A stretch of DNA of 64,000 nucleotides from Chloroflexota bacterium (lineage in GTDB: Bacteria > Chloroflexota > UBA11872 > UBA12225). The stretch lies in contig JAUJOR010000002.1 in the NCBI GenBank assembly GCA_030447525.1, positions 281,931-345,930 of the forward strand. The letters are read 5' to 3'. The stretch's first letter is position 1, and the number at the start of each line of letters is the position of its first letter. Shown here piece after piece: positions 25,866 through 34,698 of the stretch. Below the pieces are notes generated by a model that saw only the letters and a list, made by a program, of their open reading frames with translations, searched no databases and was not told where the DNA came from. The position numbers and the translations under genes are program-made.

Positions 25866-27688
25866 GCTTCGACGTCAGCCGGCTGGACTACGGGCTGGTT
25901 ACTCCCTTGCTCGTCTTGCTTGGACTCGTCTTCCTCGCTTGGCTGCTTGATCTCATGCTCCCCGAGCGGCACAAGTCGGCCATCGGCTGGGTGTCGGTGG
26001 CCGGCCTGGTGGTGTGCATCGCCACGGCCGTCCCACTGTGGGGCGTGCGCGCCGACTTCGCCGGTGTGATACGGATTGACGAGTTCTCCGTCTTCTTCAC
26101 CGTCTTATTCCTCCTGACGGCGATCGGGATCATGCTTATCTCCATGGAGTACGCCAACCGCTTTTTACCTCAGAGTGGGGAGTACTACGGGCTCGTCCTG
26201 GCCGGCACGCTGGGGATGATCCTGATGGGTGCGGCCAACGAGCTGCTGACGGCCTACTTGGCCCTGGAGCTCCTCTCCTTCTCCAGCTACGTCCTCGTCT
26301 CCTACGCCAAGACCAATCTCAAGAGCAACGAGGCCGGGCTCAAGTACATCATCTTGGGGGCCTTTAGCTCCAGCCTCCTGCTGTATGGCATCAGCCTGCT
26401 CTACGGCACCCTGGGTACGACCTACCTGCCGGACATCGCCCGAAGCGTGGAGCGCCTGGGCGTCGGGCAGCCGGCCTTTGGCGTGGGCTTGTCCCTGATC
26501 CTGGCCGGCCTGGGGTTCAAGATCGCCGCCGTCCCCTTCCACATGTGGACGCCGGACGTCTACGAAGGGGCGCCGACCCCCATCACGGCCTACCTCTCCG
26601 TGGCTTCCAAGGCCGCCGGGTTCGCCCTGGTGATGCGCTTCCTGATCGGCGGCCTGCTCCCATTGCGTGACCAGTACCAGGCCCTCTTCGCCTTGCTGGC
26701 CGTCCTGACCATGACCCTGGGCAACCTGGTGGCCATCCAGCAGCGCAACGTCAAGCGCCTGCTGGCCTACTCCAGCATCGCTCAGGCCGGCTACGTCCTG
26801 GTCGGCCTGGCGGCGATCACCGCCGACGTCGCCATCGCCCAGCAGGCGGTGCGGGGAATGATGCTGCACCTGGCCGGCTACGTCTTCACCAACCTGGCTT
26901 GCTTCGGGGCCTTCATCGCCTTCCAGAACCTGAACAATGGCCGGGAGATGGTCGCCGACCTGGCCGGCCTCGCCCGCCGGGCGCCTTTTGTCGCCCTGAC
27001 CATGATGAGCGGGCTCTTCTCCCTGGCCGGGATGCCCCTGTTCGCCGGCTTCGTGACCAAGTTCTACTTGTTTGCCGCCGCTGCCCGAGCCGAGCTTCTC
27101 TGGCTGGTGGCCATCGCCGTGATCAACAGCACCATCTCCCTCTACTACTACCTCCTGGTGGTCTACCAGATGTACGTCCGCACCCCGCCGGGCTTCGAAG
27201 CGGCCGAGCTAGACGGACACGGCCACGCCGTCCTGGCCACCGTCTCACCCGCCCCGTCGCTGGCCGTCGCCGGCGCCGTCCCGTCGCTCGCCGCTGCCCC
27301 GGGTGGGGGCACCGTCTCCCTCTCCGAGGGCGGGCCCGGCACCGCCGCCGGTACACACAACGGCTACGGGAGGCTCGGCCCAGACGGCCATGCGACTCAT
27401 GCGGATGCGGCTATCGGCCATGTCCCCGCAGACACCACCGGGGGCCATGGCCTGCCGGGTGCCCATGGCGACCTGGGAACCCACGCCGGCGGCCCGGACG
27501 TCCCCTGGTGGCGGCGCAGCATCACCGGGGACATGGCCCCAGAGCGGATGTTCCCGCAGTACCGCATCCCCTTTGCCACCACCGCCGGCCTGACCCTGTT
27601 TCTCGCCGGCATCTTCTTCCTCGGCCTGTGGCCGGCGCCGGCGATCGACGTGCTACAAGCCGCCAGCCAGGCCCTGTTCGCGGGCTAG
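25862..27688 (+). CDS. nuoN: NADH-quinone oxidoreductase subunit N
   Basis: Third antiporter-like pump, about 608 residues, longer than the usual 480-500. Marks include YLALELLSFSSYVLVSYAK, PFHMWTPDVYEGAPTPITAY, and RLLAYSSIAQAGYVLVG. The extra length is one hydrophilic insertion of about 100 residues (nt 27190-27500) rich in Gly, His, Ala and Pro between the last helices. GTG 25862 overlaps the nuoM stop (GTGA), so the long upstream frame is not part of the gene. It ends the cluster; no nuoE, nuoF or nuoG follows. Confidence 0.94.
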   Translation: MSFDVSRLDYGLVTPLLVLLGLVFLAWLLDLMLPERHKSAIGWVSVAGLVVCIATAVPLWGVRADFAGVIRIDEFSVFFTVLFLLTAIGIMLISMEYANRFLPQSGEYYGLVLAGTLGMILMGAANELLTAYLALELLSFSSYVLVSYAKTNLKSNEAGLKYIILGAFSSSLLLYGISLLYGTLGTTYLPDIARSVERLGVGQPAFGVGLSLILAGLGFKIAAVPFHMWTPDVYEGAPTPITAYLSVASKAAGFALVMRFLIGGLLPLRDQYQALFALLAVLTMTLGNLVAIQQRNVKRLLAYSSIAQAGYVLVGLAAITADVAIAQQAVRGMMLHLAGYVFTNLACFGAFIAFQNLNNGREMVADLAGLARRAPFVALTMMSGLFSLAGMPLFAGFVTKFYLFAAAARAELLWLVAIAVINSTISLYYYLLVVYQMYVRTPPGFEAAELDGHGHAVLATVSPAPSLAVAGAVPSLAAAPGGGTVSLSEGGPGTAAGTHNGYGRLGPDGHATHADAAIGHVPADTTGGHGLPGAHGDLGTHAGGPDVPWWRRSITGDMAPERMFPQYRIPFATTAGLTLFLAGIFFLGLWPAPAIDVLQAASQALFAG

Positions 27689-27700
27689 ACGCGAGCGAGG

Positions 27701-27766
27701 GTTGCTCCTTCTCCTGGCGGGGCAACTCCTAGGTCGAGTGGGTAGCCCTTATGGAAGGGGTAGCCC
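27701..27766 (+). terminator. Hairpin and 18-base direct repeat after nuoN
   Basis: GTTGCTCC (27701-27708) can pair with GGGGCAAC (27719-27726), with one G-U pair, 12 bases after the nuoN stop. It is a plausible terminator of the nuo operon but lacks a T-run. GGTAGCCC occurs at 27741 and again at 27759. No gene is seen from 27689 to 27942 on the plus strand. Confidence 0.4.
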
Positions 27767-27904
27767 CACCGGAGGTAGAGGCAGCGTTAAGGATCTGCCA
27801 GGGGCAGGCGAGGCGCCGGCCTCCTATCAACTGCCAAAAGTACAGGGGAGACGGAGCAGAGAGCGCCCCGGTCCGGCGTCGAGGGCGAGCATACCCTTTT
27901 CCTC

Positions 27905-27929
27905 TCCCGGGAGGAGGCAGCTCCCGGGG
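27905..27929. repeat. Hairpin downstream of the small membrane gene
   Basis: CCCGGGAG (27906-27913) pairs with CTCCCGGG (27921-27928) across a 7-base loop; a T-G pair extends it by one. It lies 14 bases past the stop of the minus-strand small gene and may terminate it. Confidence 0.4.
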
Positions 27930-27942
27930 ACTGCGTCCCCCG

Positions 27943-28053
27943 TCAGACCCCGGTATAGCGCTGCATCAAGTAGATGCCCCCAATGGTGAACACCAGGATG
28001 AGCAGCACGGAGATGAGCTGGATGATCTCGGGAACGACGGCACCGTTGATCAC
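27943..28053 (-). CDS. 36-residue single-helix membrane protein
   Basis: A very small gene read from the complement. The protein begins MINGAVVPEIIQ, continues with the hydrophobic run LISVLLILVFTIGGIYLM, and ends QRYTGV. The composition is one transmembrane helix with a short charged end. The GTG start at 28053 is preceded by AAAGGA eight bases upstream; a second in-frame GTG at 28077 would add five to eight residues but has no ribosome site. It lies 81 bases after the CCA-adding enzyme gene on the same strand and convergent to nuoN. Its codon third positions are GC-rich like the neighbours. I do not recognise it. It may be a small subunit or regulator of a membrane complex. Confidence 0.55.
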   Translation of the reverse strand: MINGAVVPEIIQLISVLLILVFTIGGIYLMQRYTGV

Positions 28054-28134
28054 GCGAGCAGTCCTTTTCGCCACTATGGTAGCAGAGGCGCTGGCCAGCG
28101 TCGGCTTGGGAATCCGCCGTATTCCGCCCTGCGC

Positions 28135-29622
28135 TCAGGCTAGATTGTGCTCCTGGACGTACCGGCGCGCCAGCTCAGCCCCGCGCTCCCGATCGTCCTG
28201 ATCCAGCTCACCCTCCAGCACCAGCTCCAGGAGGTGCTCCTTGATCGGCTTGATCCAGGGCCCGGGTGGCCGGTCAAACAAGGCCATCAGGTCATTTCCG
28301 TCCAGCGGGCTGTGCAGCTTAGCTACGTCCTCTATCGCCTGAAGCGCCTGGCAGCGTCGCTCGAACTCGTCGGCGCGCATGGCCGCGGCCAGGACACGTT
28401 CTTGACGGTAGCTGGTGACGTCGGCGCGGGAGAGGTGAATCAGGTCGCCCAGCTCGTCGCCCGCCTCCCGCATCAAGCGACGCACGGCCGCGTCGGTCCA
28501 GGTGCTGTCGTAGGAGTTGACCCGCAGGTGCATGCGTACCAGCTTGGCCACGCGTTCCACGAACTGAGCGTCCAAGCGCAGCCGGCGAAGAATGACGCGG
28601 GCCATGCGCTCGCCCACATCTTCGTGGCCAAAGAAGTGCACTGCCCCGTCGTGCAGGGACTTGGTGCGGGGCTTGCCAATATCGTGGAGCAAAGCCGCCC
28701 AGCGGAGGACGGGCAGGGGAGGGATGTTCTCCACTACCCCCATAGTGTGCTCGAACACATCCTTGTGGTGCAGGGGGCGCTGACTGACGCCCCGCATCGG
28801 GAGCACCTCGGGGATCGCCCGGGCCATCAGGCCCAGGTCAGTGGCCAGGCGCAGGCCCAGGGCCGGCCGGGGTGAGACCAGGATTCGGGTAAGCTCCTCC
28901 TGGATGCGCTCCGTGCTGATGCGCTCCAGGTCATTGGCCGACTCCTGGATCGCCGCCAGCGTCTGCGGCTCGATTGCGAAGCCCAGCTGAGCGGCGAAGC
29001 GCACCGCCCGTAGGAGGCGCAGCGGGTCTTCCCGGAAGCGCGCCCCTGGGTCGCCCACGGCGCGGATGGTGCGCTTCGCGATGTCGGCCATGCCGTTGAA
29101 GGGGTCGTGCAGGGCCCCGGTCAGGACCTCCTGGGCAATGGCGTTCATCGTGAAGTCACGTCTGGCCAGGTCTTCTTCGAGAGACGTGCCAAAGGTCACC
29201 ACCGGCTTGCGCGTCCCATCGGGGTACTGCTCGCTGCGGAAGGTGGTGATCTCCACCACGTCGTCGGCCCCCGTCGGGGAAGCCTCATCGGCGGTAGGGG
29301 CCGGTCTTGCGCCGGGGGAACGGAAGATGATGCCGATGGTGCCGAACCTGGCCCCCACGTCGTAGACGGCGTCCGGACGAACGCCCTTGACCAGGCGCTT
29401 GATCTCGTCCGGGTTGGCGTCGGTGGTCAGATCAAGGTCGTGCACCGGCCGGCCTAGGAGTCGGTCGCGCACCGATCCGCCCACCAAGTAGAGGCAGTGG
29501 CCGGAGGTACGGAAGATGTCCGCCAGCTGCCGCACGCGCCCTTCCAAGGGGGTGTTACTGGGAGCATCAATCGGGGAATCGATCTCAGGTGGGGGTGCCT
29601 TCATGATCGTGGCGCTACACAA
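28135..29622 (-). CDS. CCA-adding / poly(A) polymerase family nucleotidyltransferase with HD domain
   Basis: Class II nucleotidyltransferase that adds CCA to tRNA ends or A-tails to RNA. The head domain shows YLVGGSVRDRLLG and the catalytic carboxylates in HDLDLTTDA, then RRDFTMNAIA and RFREDPLRLLRAVRFAAQLGF. An HD phosphohydrolase domain follows with FEHTMGVV and LLHDIGKP. An unusual Pro/Ala-rich insert (around PGARPAPTADEASPTG) sits in the head. The annotated TTG start at 29622 overlaps the gpsA stop; ATG 29604 is the alternative, and neither has a clear ribosome site. It is probably co-transcribed with gpsA. Confidence 0.88.
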   Translation of the reverse strand: MCSATIMKAPPPEIDSPIDAPSNTPLEGRVRQLADIFRTSGHCLYLVGGSVRDRLLGRPVHDLDLTTDANPDEIKRLVKGVRPDAVYDVGARFGTIGIIFRSPGARPAPTADEASPTGADDVVEITTFRSEQYPDGTRKPVVTFGTSLEEDLARRDFTMNAIAQEVLTGALHDPFNGMADIAKRTIRAVGDPGARFREDPLRLLRAVRFAAQLGFAIEPQTLAAIQESANDLERISTERIQEELTRILVSPRPALGLRLATDLGLMARAIPEVLPMRGVSQRPLHHKDVFEHTMGVVENIPPLPVLRWAALLHDIGKPRTKSLHDGAVHFFGHEDVGERMARVILRRLRLDAQFVERVAKLVRMHLRVNSYDSTWTDAAVRRLMREAGDELGDLIHLSRADVTSYRQERVLAAAMRADEFERRCQALQAIEDVAKLHSPLDGNDLMALFDRPPGPWIKPIKEHLLELVLEGELDQDDRERGAELARRYVQEHNLA

Positions 29623-30730
29623 AGCCTTCCAGCTCTCGCTTGGGGTCGCGCTGCATGAGGGCCTGGCCGGCGACTTGGGGGCTGAGACCCTCGAAGAGGA
29701 CGCGGTGCATCAGCGAGGTGATCGGCATCTCAACATCGTACCGCTGGGCGAGCTGCAGGGCGGCGATGGTGGTAGAGACGCCTTCGGCCACCTGCGGCAT
29801 CGCCGCCTGGGCCTCGGCTGCGGGCCGTCCCCGAGCGAGTTGCTCCCCCAGCGTGCGGTTCCGGCTAAGGGGGCTCATGCAGGTGGCGATAAGGTCCCCC
29901 AGGCCGGCGAGGCCGGAAAAGGTGAGGGGCTGTGCCCCCGCCGCCTTTCCCAGGCGGGCGATCTCCGCCAGGCCCCGGGTCATCAAGGCGGCCTTGCCAT
30001 TGTCGCCGGCCTCCAGGCCGTCGCACATGCCGGCGCCGAGGGCGATGACGTTCTTGAGCGCCCCTCCCAGCTCCACACCTGTGACGTCGGCGCTGGTGTA
30101 CACCCGCAGGTGGGGGGCCATCAGGGCGGCCTGCACGCGCGCCGCGCCTGCCTCGTTTGCGCAGGCCACCACAGTGGAGGTGGGCTTGCCGGCCGCCACC
30201 TCGCGGGCGAGATTGGGCCCAGAGAGGGCAGCGATCTCCCGGCCCGGCAGGCCAGGGAGCTCCTCGGCGATCACCTCGCTCATGCGCCGGGCCTGGCCGA
30301 TCTCCAGTCCCTTGCTCGCACTGACCACGACGGCCATGGGGGCAAGATACGCGCCGAGGGACCGTACGTTGGCCCGCATCGTCTGGGCCGGCACGACCAG
30401 CAGCACCACGGGCGCCTCGGAAAGGGCGGCCTGCGGGTCGCCCACCACCCGGAGGGTTGGAGGGAAGGGCACGCCGGGCAAGCGGGGGGACGCCCCGGCC
30501 CGCCGCAGGGCCTCAGCCTCCTCACGGGTGCGGGCCAGGAGCGCTACCTGCACCCCCAACCTCGCGGCGTGCACCGCCAGGGTCACGCCCCAGGCCCCCG
30601 TACCGACCACGGCGATGGCCTTCTCTGCCGGCTGCGCCGCTCCCACCGGAATGGCCGTCCCTCCCTCCAGTCGATCGCCGCCTGGTCGCAGCAAAGACGC
30701 CTGCCCTCGAGGGCAGCGAAGGAATGACAA
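29615..30730 (-). CDS. gpsA: Glycerol-3-phosphate dehydrogenase (NAD(P)+)
   Basis: Reduces dihydroxyacetone phosphate to sn-glycerol 3-phosphate for phospholipid synthesis. The Rossmann motif AVVGTGAWGVTLA, ASKGLE, LSGPNLAREVAAG, the catalytic Lys in GGALKNVIALGAGMCDGL, and SRNRTLGEQLARG are all present. The coding frame opens at a TTG (30730), giving 371 residues; homology begins only near residue 38, so GTG 30642 may be the true start. It shares a 27-base divergent gap with polA and overlaps the next gene. Confidence 0.92.
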   Translation of the reverse strand: MSFLRCPRGQASLLRPGGDRLEGGTAIPVGAAQPAEKAIAVVGTGAWGVTLAVHAARLGVQVALLARTREEAEALRRAGASPRLPGVPFPPTLRVVGDPQAALSEAPVVLLVVPAQTMRANVRSLGAYLAPMAVVVSASKGLEIGQARRMSEVIAEELPGLPGREIAALSGPNLAREVAAGKPTSTVVACANEAGAARVQAALMAPHLRVYTSADVTGVELGGALKNVIALGAGMCDGLEAGDNGKAALMTRGLAEIARLGKAAGAQPLTFSGLAGLGDLIATCMSPLSRNRTLGEQLARGRPAAEAQAAMPQVAEGVSTTIAALQLAQRYDVEMPITSLMHRVLFEGLSPQVAGQALMQRDPKRELEGFV

Positions 30731-30752
30731 AATCTCGTTGTGGCATTAGGAT
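30724..30752 (+). promoter_or_regulatory. polA promoter, leaderless type
   Basis: ATGACA (30724-30729), a 17-base spacer, then TAGGAT (30747-30752). The -10 ends five bases before ATG 30758, so transcription should begin at about the start codon. No Shine-Dalgarno sequence is present. It overlaps the start of divergent gpsA. Confidence 0.6.
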
Positions 30753-30757
30753 TGTGC

Positions 30758-33616
30758 ATGATGTGCGCTTCCGGGGAGGTACAGCCAGGGGCCCACGCGG
30801 ACGGCGCCGAGACAGAGGACAGGAGCCGGCCGACGCTCGTCCTCGTAGACGGTCACGCCCTCGTCCACCGCGCCTTCCATGCCATCCCGGCCAGCTTTCT
30901 GACTTCTCGCGGGGAGCCGACGAACGCCGTCTACGGCTTCACCTCTATGCTCCTCAAGGTCTTGAACGAGCTCCAACCGGAGTACTGCGCCGTTACCTTT
31001 GACCTGGCCGCGCCGACGTTCCGTCACCTCGCCGCTGCGGACTATAAAGCCACTCGCCCGCGCATGTCGGACGAGCTACGGGGGCAGTTCCGGCGTGTCC
31101 GCGAGGTGGTGCAGGCCTTCAGTATCCCCATCTACGAGCAGGAAGGTTACGAGGCGGACGATGTCCTGGGCTGCCTGGCCGGCCAGGCCGAACGGGCCGG
31201 CGTGGAGACGGTGATCGTCACCGGGGACATGGACACCCTGCAGCTGGTCGACGAGCACGTCCGCGTCCTGGCCCCTCGCGGGCGGATCTCCGAGACGGTG
31301 CTGTTCGACGTGGCCGCGGTTCGGGAGCGTTACGGTCTGGAGCCGCGCCAGATCCCCGACCTCAAGGCCCTGGCCGGCGATGCGTCGGACAATATCAAGA
31401 GCGTGCCCGGGATTGGAGAGAAGACGGCCGCCAGGCTCCTGCACGACTTTGGCACGGTGGAGGACATCTACGCCCGGCTGGATGAAGTCCCCGCCAAGTG
31501 GCGCGATCGACTGGCCGAGCACGAGCGCCTTGTCCGCGGCAACAAGGAGCTGGCGACCATCGATCGCTCGGCGCCCAGCATCCTGGACCTGGAGCAGTGC
31601 CGGCTGGCCGACTGCGATCGGGCCAGGGCCCTGGCGCTGTTCCAGGAGCTGGAGTTCCGCACGCTAGTGGATAAGCTGCCCCAGACCGCTTCCGCGGGCG
31701 GGGGCTCGGGCGCCCGGCAGATGATCCTGTTCGACGGCCCGGCCCGGGCCCCCCTGGCCAGGGCCGGCGGCACGGCAGCAACGGCGGCCACGGCCACCCC
31801 TGATCTGATCACCACGGCGCAGGGGCTGGCGGCCGTCGCCGCCGCCCTCCGCAGCGCCGGCACCTTTGTCTTGCATCCCATCGCAGTCCAGCACAACGTG
31901 GTCGACCATGAGCTGGCCGGGATCGCCCTTGCCGTGGACGAGACACGGGCCTGGTACGTCCCCTTCGATCGCTCCGGCGAAGGCCCCCTACGGGAGGGCG
32001 ACGTCCTGCAGGCCCTACGGTCGGTGATCGAAGACGGGGCCATCGGCAAGATTGCTCACAACGCCAAGGTGATCATCACCGTCCTGGCCGAGCGCGGCCT
32101 GCGCCTGCGCGGCTTGACCTTTGACACCATGGTGGCCGGCTACCTCCTCAACCCCTCGAATCGCACCATCACGGTCAAGAACCTGATCTTCCAGCAGCTT
32201 GGCCGGGAGATTCTGGGCACCGCGGCCCTGGCCCCCAAGGGGGGCCACCTGCTGGATGTCCCCCCGGCTGAGCTGGGCGGTGAGGCGATGCTGGAGGCGC
32301 GGCAGGTGGCGGCGCTGGCCGAGCGCCTGCGCCAAGACCTGGCGGAGCGAGATCAGCTCGACCTCTTCCGGCGAGTCGAGCTGCCCCTCATCCCCGTCCT
32401 CTCGAGCATGGAGCGGGCCGGCATCAAGGTGGACGAGCGCGTCCTGGGGGCCATGGGCCGTGAGCTGGCGGCGCAGATCCGGGAAGCCGAGCTGGCCGTC
32501 TACAACGACGTCGGCCACCAGTTCACCATCAACTCGCCGCAACAGCTGGGCAAGGTGCTGGTAGACGAGCTACGCCTGCCCCTGACGAAGCGTACCAAGA
32601 CGGGGTACTCCACGGACGCCACCGTCCTGGAGGAGCTGTCCGGCACCCATCCGGTGATCGAACACGTCCTCACCTACCGCCAGCTGACCAAGCTGAAGTC
32701 TACCTACGTCGACGCCCTACCGGCGTTGATCAATCCTGGCACCGGCCGCCTGCACACCACCTTTAACCAAGCCGTCGCGGCTACCGGGCGCCTCTCCAGC
32801 GACTCCCCGAACTTGCAGAACATCCCCGTACGCACCGAGTTGGGGCGGGGTATTCGACGGGCCTTTGTGGCCGGGGAGCCGGGGATGGTGCTCTTCGCCG
32901 CCGACTACGCCCAGATCGAGCTGCGCATCGCGGCACACATCACCCGCGATCCGCTCCTGATCGAGGCCTTTGCGCACGACGAAGACGTGCACGCCGCCAC
33001 GGCGGCGACGGTGTTCAACGTCTCCCTCGACCAGGTGACCGCCGAGCAGCGCCGGCTGGCCAAGACGACCAACTTCGCCGTCCTCTACGGTATCAGCGAG
33101 TTTGGCCTCTCCCAGCGCGTCGGCATCGCCCGCAGCGAGGCGGCCCCCTTCATCAAGGCCTATCTCGAGAAGTACGCTGGCATCCGGCAGTACATCCACA
33201 ACACCCTCAAGGGGGCCCGCGAGCGGGGTTACGTCGAGACGCCCTTGGGACGGCGGCGCTACGTCCCCGAGCTGCGCTCCCCCAACGCCGCCGTGCGAGC
33301 CGCCGGCGAGCGCATGGCGATCAACATGCCCATTCAGGGCGCCCAGGCGGACTTGATCAAGCTGGCGATGATCGCCATCGCCGAGGACATGGAAGCCCGG
33401 CGCCTCCGCTCCCGCATGCTCCTGCAAGTGCACGACGAGCTGGTATTCGAGGGCCCGCGAGATGAGCTAGAAGACCTGGCCACCCTCGTGCGCCGCTGTA
33501 TGGAGGGAGCCATGGAGTTGATCGTCCCCATCAAGGTGGAGATGAAGGTGGGCGAGAACTGGCTGGACATGGCTCCATATCAAGGTCCAGATCAAGGTCC
33601 CGCCCTCGAGTCCTGA
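30758..33616 (+). CDS. polA: DNA polymerase I
   Basis: Repair and Okazaki-fragment polymerase, about 952 residues. The 5' nuclease domain is intact (LVDGHALVHRAFHAI, YEADDVLG, VTGDMDTLQL and GDASDNIKSVPGIGEKTA). The middle 3'-5' exonuclease domain keeps its fold but not its catalytic acids: the Exo I position reads FVLHPIAVQ and Exo II reads HNAKVIITVL, so proofreading is probably absent, as in Taq-type enzymes. The polymerase domain is complete (DYAQIELRIAAH in motif A and QVHDELVFE in motif C). ATG 30758 is chosen because the promoter -10 ends five bases before it. Confidence 0.95.
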   Translation: MMCASGEVQPGAHADGAETEDRSRPTLVLVDGHALVHRAFHAIPASFLTSRGEPTNAVYGFTSMLLKVLNELQPEYCAVTFDLAAPTFRHLAAADYKATRPRMSDELRGQFRRVREVVQAFSIPIYEQEGYEADDVLGCLAGQAERAGVETVIVTGDMDTLQLVDEHVRVLAPRGRISETVLFDVAAVRERYGLEPRQIPDLKALAGDASDNIKSVPGIGEKTAARLLHDFGTVEDIYARLDEVPAKWRDRLAEHERLVRGNKELATIDRSAPSILDLEQCRLADCDRARALALFQELEFRTLVDKLPQTASAGGGSGARQMILFDGPARAPLARAGGTAATAATATPDLITTAQGLAAVAAALRSAGTFVLHPIAVQHNVVDHELAGIALAVDETRAWYVPFDRSGEGPLREGDVLQALRSVIEDGAIGKIAHNAKVIITVLAERGLRLRGLTFDTMVAGYLLNPSNRTITVKNLIFQQLGREILGTAALAPKGGHLLDVPPAELGGEAMLEARQVAALAERLRQDLAERDQLDLFRRVELPLIPVLSSMERAGIKVDERVLGAMGRELAAQIREAELAVYNDVGHQFTINSPQQLGKVLVDELRLPLTKRTKTGYSTDATVLEELSGTHPVIEHVLTYRQLTKLKSTYVDALPALINPGTGRLHTTFNQAVAATGRLSSDSPNLQNIPVRTELGRGIRRAFVAGEPGMVLFAADYAQIELRIAAHITRDPLLIEAFAHDEDVHAATAATVFNVSLDQVTAEQRRLAKTTNFAVLYGISEFGLSQRVGIARSEAAPFIKAYLEKYAGIRQYIHNTLKGARERGYVETPLGRRRYVPELRSPNAAVRAAGERMAINMPIQGAQADLIKLAMIAIAEDMEARRLRSRMLLQVHDELVFEGPRDELEDLATLVRRCMEGAMELIVPIKVEMKVGENWLDMAPYQGPDQGPALES

Positions 33617-33650
33617 CCGCTACTGTTCGCTGCGGTCATTGCCATACCTC

Positions 33651-34487
33651 ATGCCGGAGCTTCCGGAAGTCGAGACGATCCGCGCCGACCTGGAGCGCCA
33701 CGTCCTGGGCCAGCGCTTCACTGGCGTGGAGGTGATCTGGCCAGGGAGCGTCGATCGCCCGCCGGCCTCTGAGCTGGACGGCGCCCTCCGCGGACGCGTC
33801 ATCCAGGTCCTGGATCGGCGGGGCAAGTACCTCGTCTTTCGCCTGGGAGGGGGCGCCGCTCTGGTGGTGCACCTGCGCATGACCGGGCGGCTCCGCTGGC
33901 GCCGGCCCGGAAGCCCGCGCGACCCGCACGTTCGGGCCATCCTTTTTCTTGACGGCGACGGCGAGATCCACTTCGACGACCAGCGCAAGTTCGGCCGGCT
34001 GTACTTTGTCGCTGACGAAGTGGGGCTCCTGGAGGTCCTGGCCAAGCTGGGACCGGAGCCCCTGGTGGAGGAGTTCACTCGGGAGGGGTTGCAAGGGCAG
34101 CTGCGGCGACGACGGACACGCTTGAAGCCCCTGCTTCTCGACCAGGGCTTTCTTGCCGGCCTGGGCAACATCTACGTCGACGAGGCGCTCTGGCGGGCGC
34201 GTCTGCACCCCTTACGGCGCAGCAATGAGCTCACCCGGCGAGAGATGGGCCGTCTCCACGAGGGGATCGTGGCCGCTCTGCGCCAGGGGATCGCCAACCG
34301 GGGCACCACCTTTTCTTCCTATCAGGATCTTGCCGGCAGCGCCGGGCTCAACGGTGAGCAGCTGTTCGTCTTCCGGCGCGAGGGGCGGCCCTGTGCCCGC
34401 TGTGGGACTTCCATCCAGAAGACCCGCGTGGCCGGCCGTGGCACCCACTTCTGCCCCCGCTGCCAGCGTCCGGAGCAGTCTGATTGA
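33651..34487 (+). CDS. mutM: Formamidopyrimidine-DNA glycosylase
   Basis: Removes 8-oxoguanine and cuts the abasic site. The enzyme uses the N-terminal Pro after Met removal as nucleophile, so the start must be ATG 33651, giving MPELPEVETI; an in-frame ATG 33639 would bury the Pro and is rejected. E3 and the Lys in RRGKYLVFRLG are present. The helix-two-turn-helix KPLLLDQGFLAGLGNIYVDEAL and the C-terminal zinc finger CARCGTSIQKTRV with FCPRC complete it. About 278 residues. It follows polA by 34 bases, giving a small repair operon. Confidence 0.96.
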   Translation: MPELPEVETIRADLERHVLGQRFTGVEVIWPGSVDRPPASELDGALRGRVIQVLDRRGKYLVFRLGGGAALVVHLRMTGRLRWRRPGSPRDPHVRAILFLDGDGEIHFDDQRKFGRLYFVADEVGLLEVLAKLGPEPLVEEFTREGLQGQLRRRRTRLKPLLLDQGFLAGLGNIYVDEALWRARLHPLRRSNELTRREMGRLHEGIVAALRQGIANRGTTFSSYQDLAGSAGLNGEQLFVFRREGRPCARCGTSIQKTRVAGRGTHFCPRCQRPEQSD

Positions 34488-34683
34488 TACGCCCCCTGAT
34501 CCCAGGGCCCGGGACGAGCGGGCGGCGTCATCCTGGGCCAGCACCCGGACCTCTACGTCAGCCACGGTGCGACCTACGTGGGTGCCCTGTGCCTCGTATG
34601 CGGATCTCATCTCGGCTCTGCGCTGGGAAGCTCCGGCCGCGGATCAGGGGGCGCGGCCCCGGGACGCGAGCCTCGAGACCCGC

Positions 34684-34689
34684 TAGACT
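34684..34689 (+). promoter_or_regulatory. -10-like box before the ABC-F gene
   Basis: TAGACT at 34684-34689 ends nine bases before ATG 34699, and no ribosome site is visible, so a leader of a few bases is likely. The -35 is not clear. The 211-base gap from mutM holds no convincing gene. Confidence 0.35.
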
Positions 34690-34698
34690 TCTTTAGGT

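Noticed and set aside
34488..34650. Minus-strand reading HVGRTVADVEVRVLAQDD, slightly like a hotdog thioesterase strand
   Set aside because: The similarity covers about 20 residues only, the frame runs into mutM antisense, and no start or remaining domain is visible. It could be a gene relic but cannot be supported.
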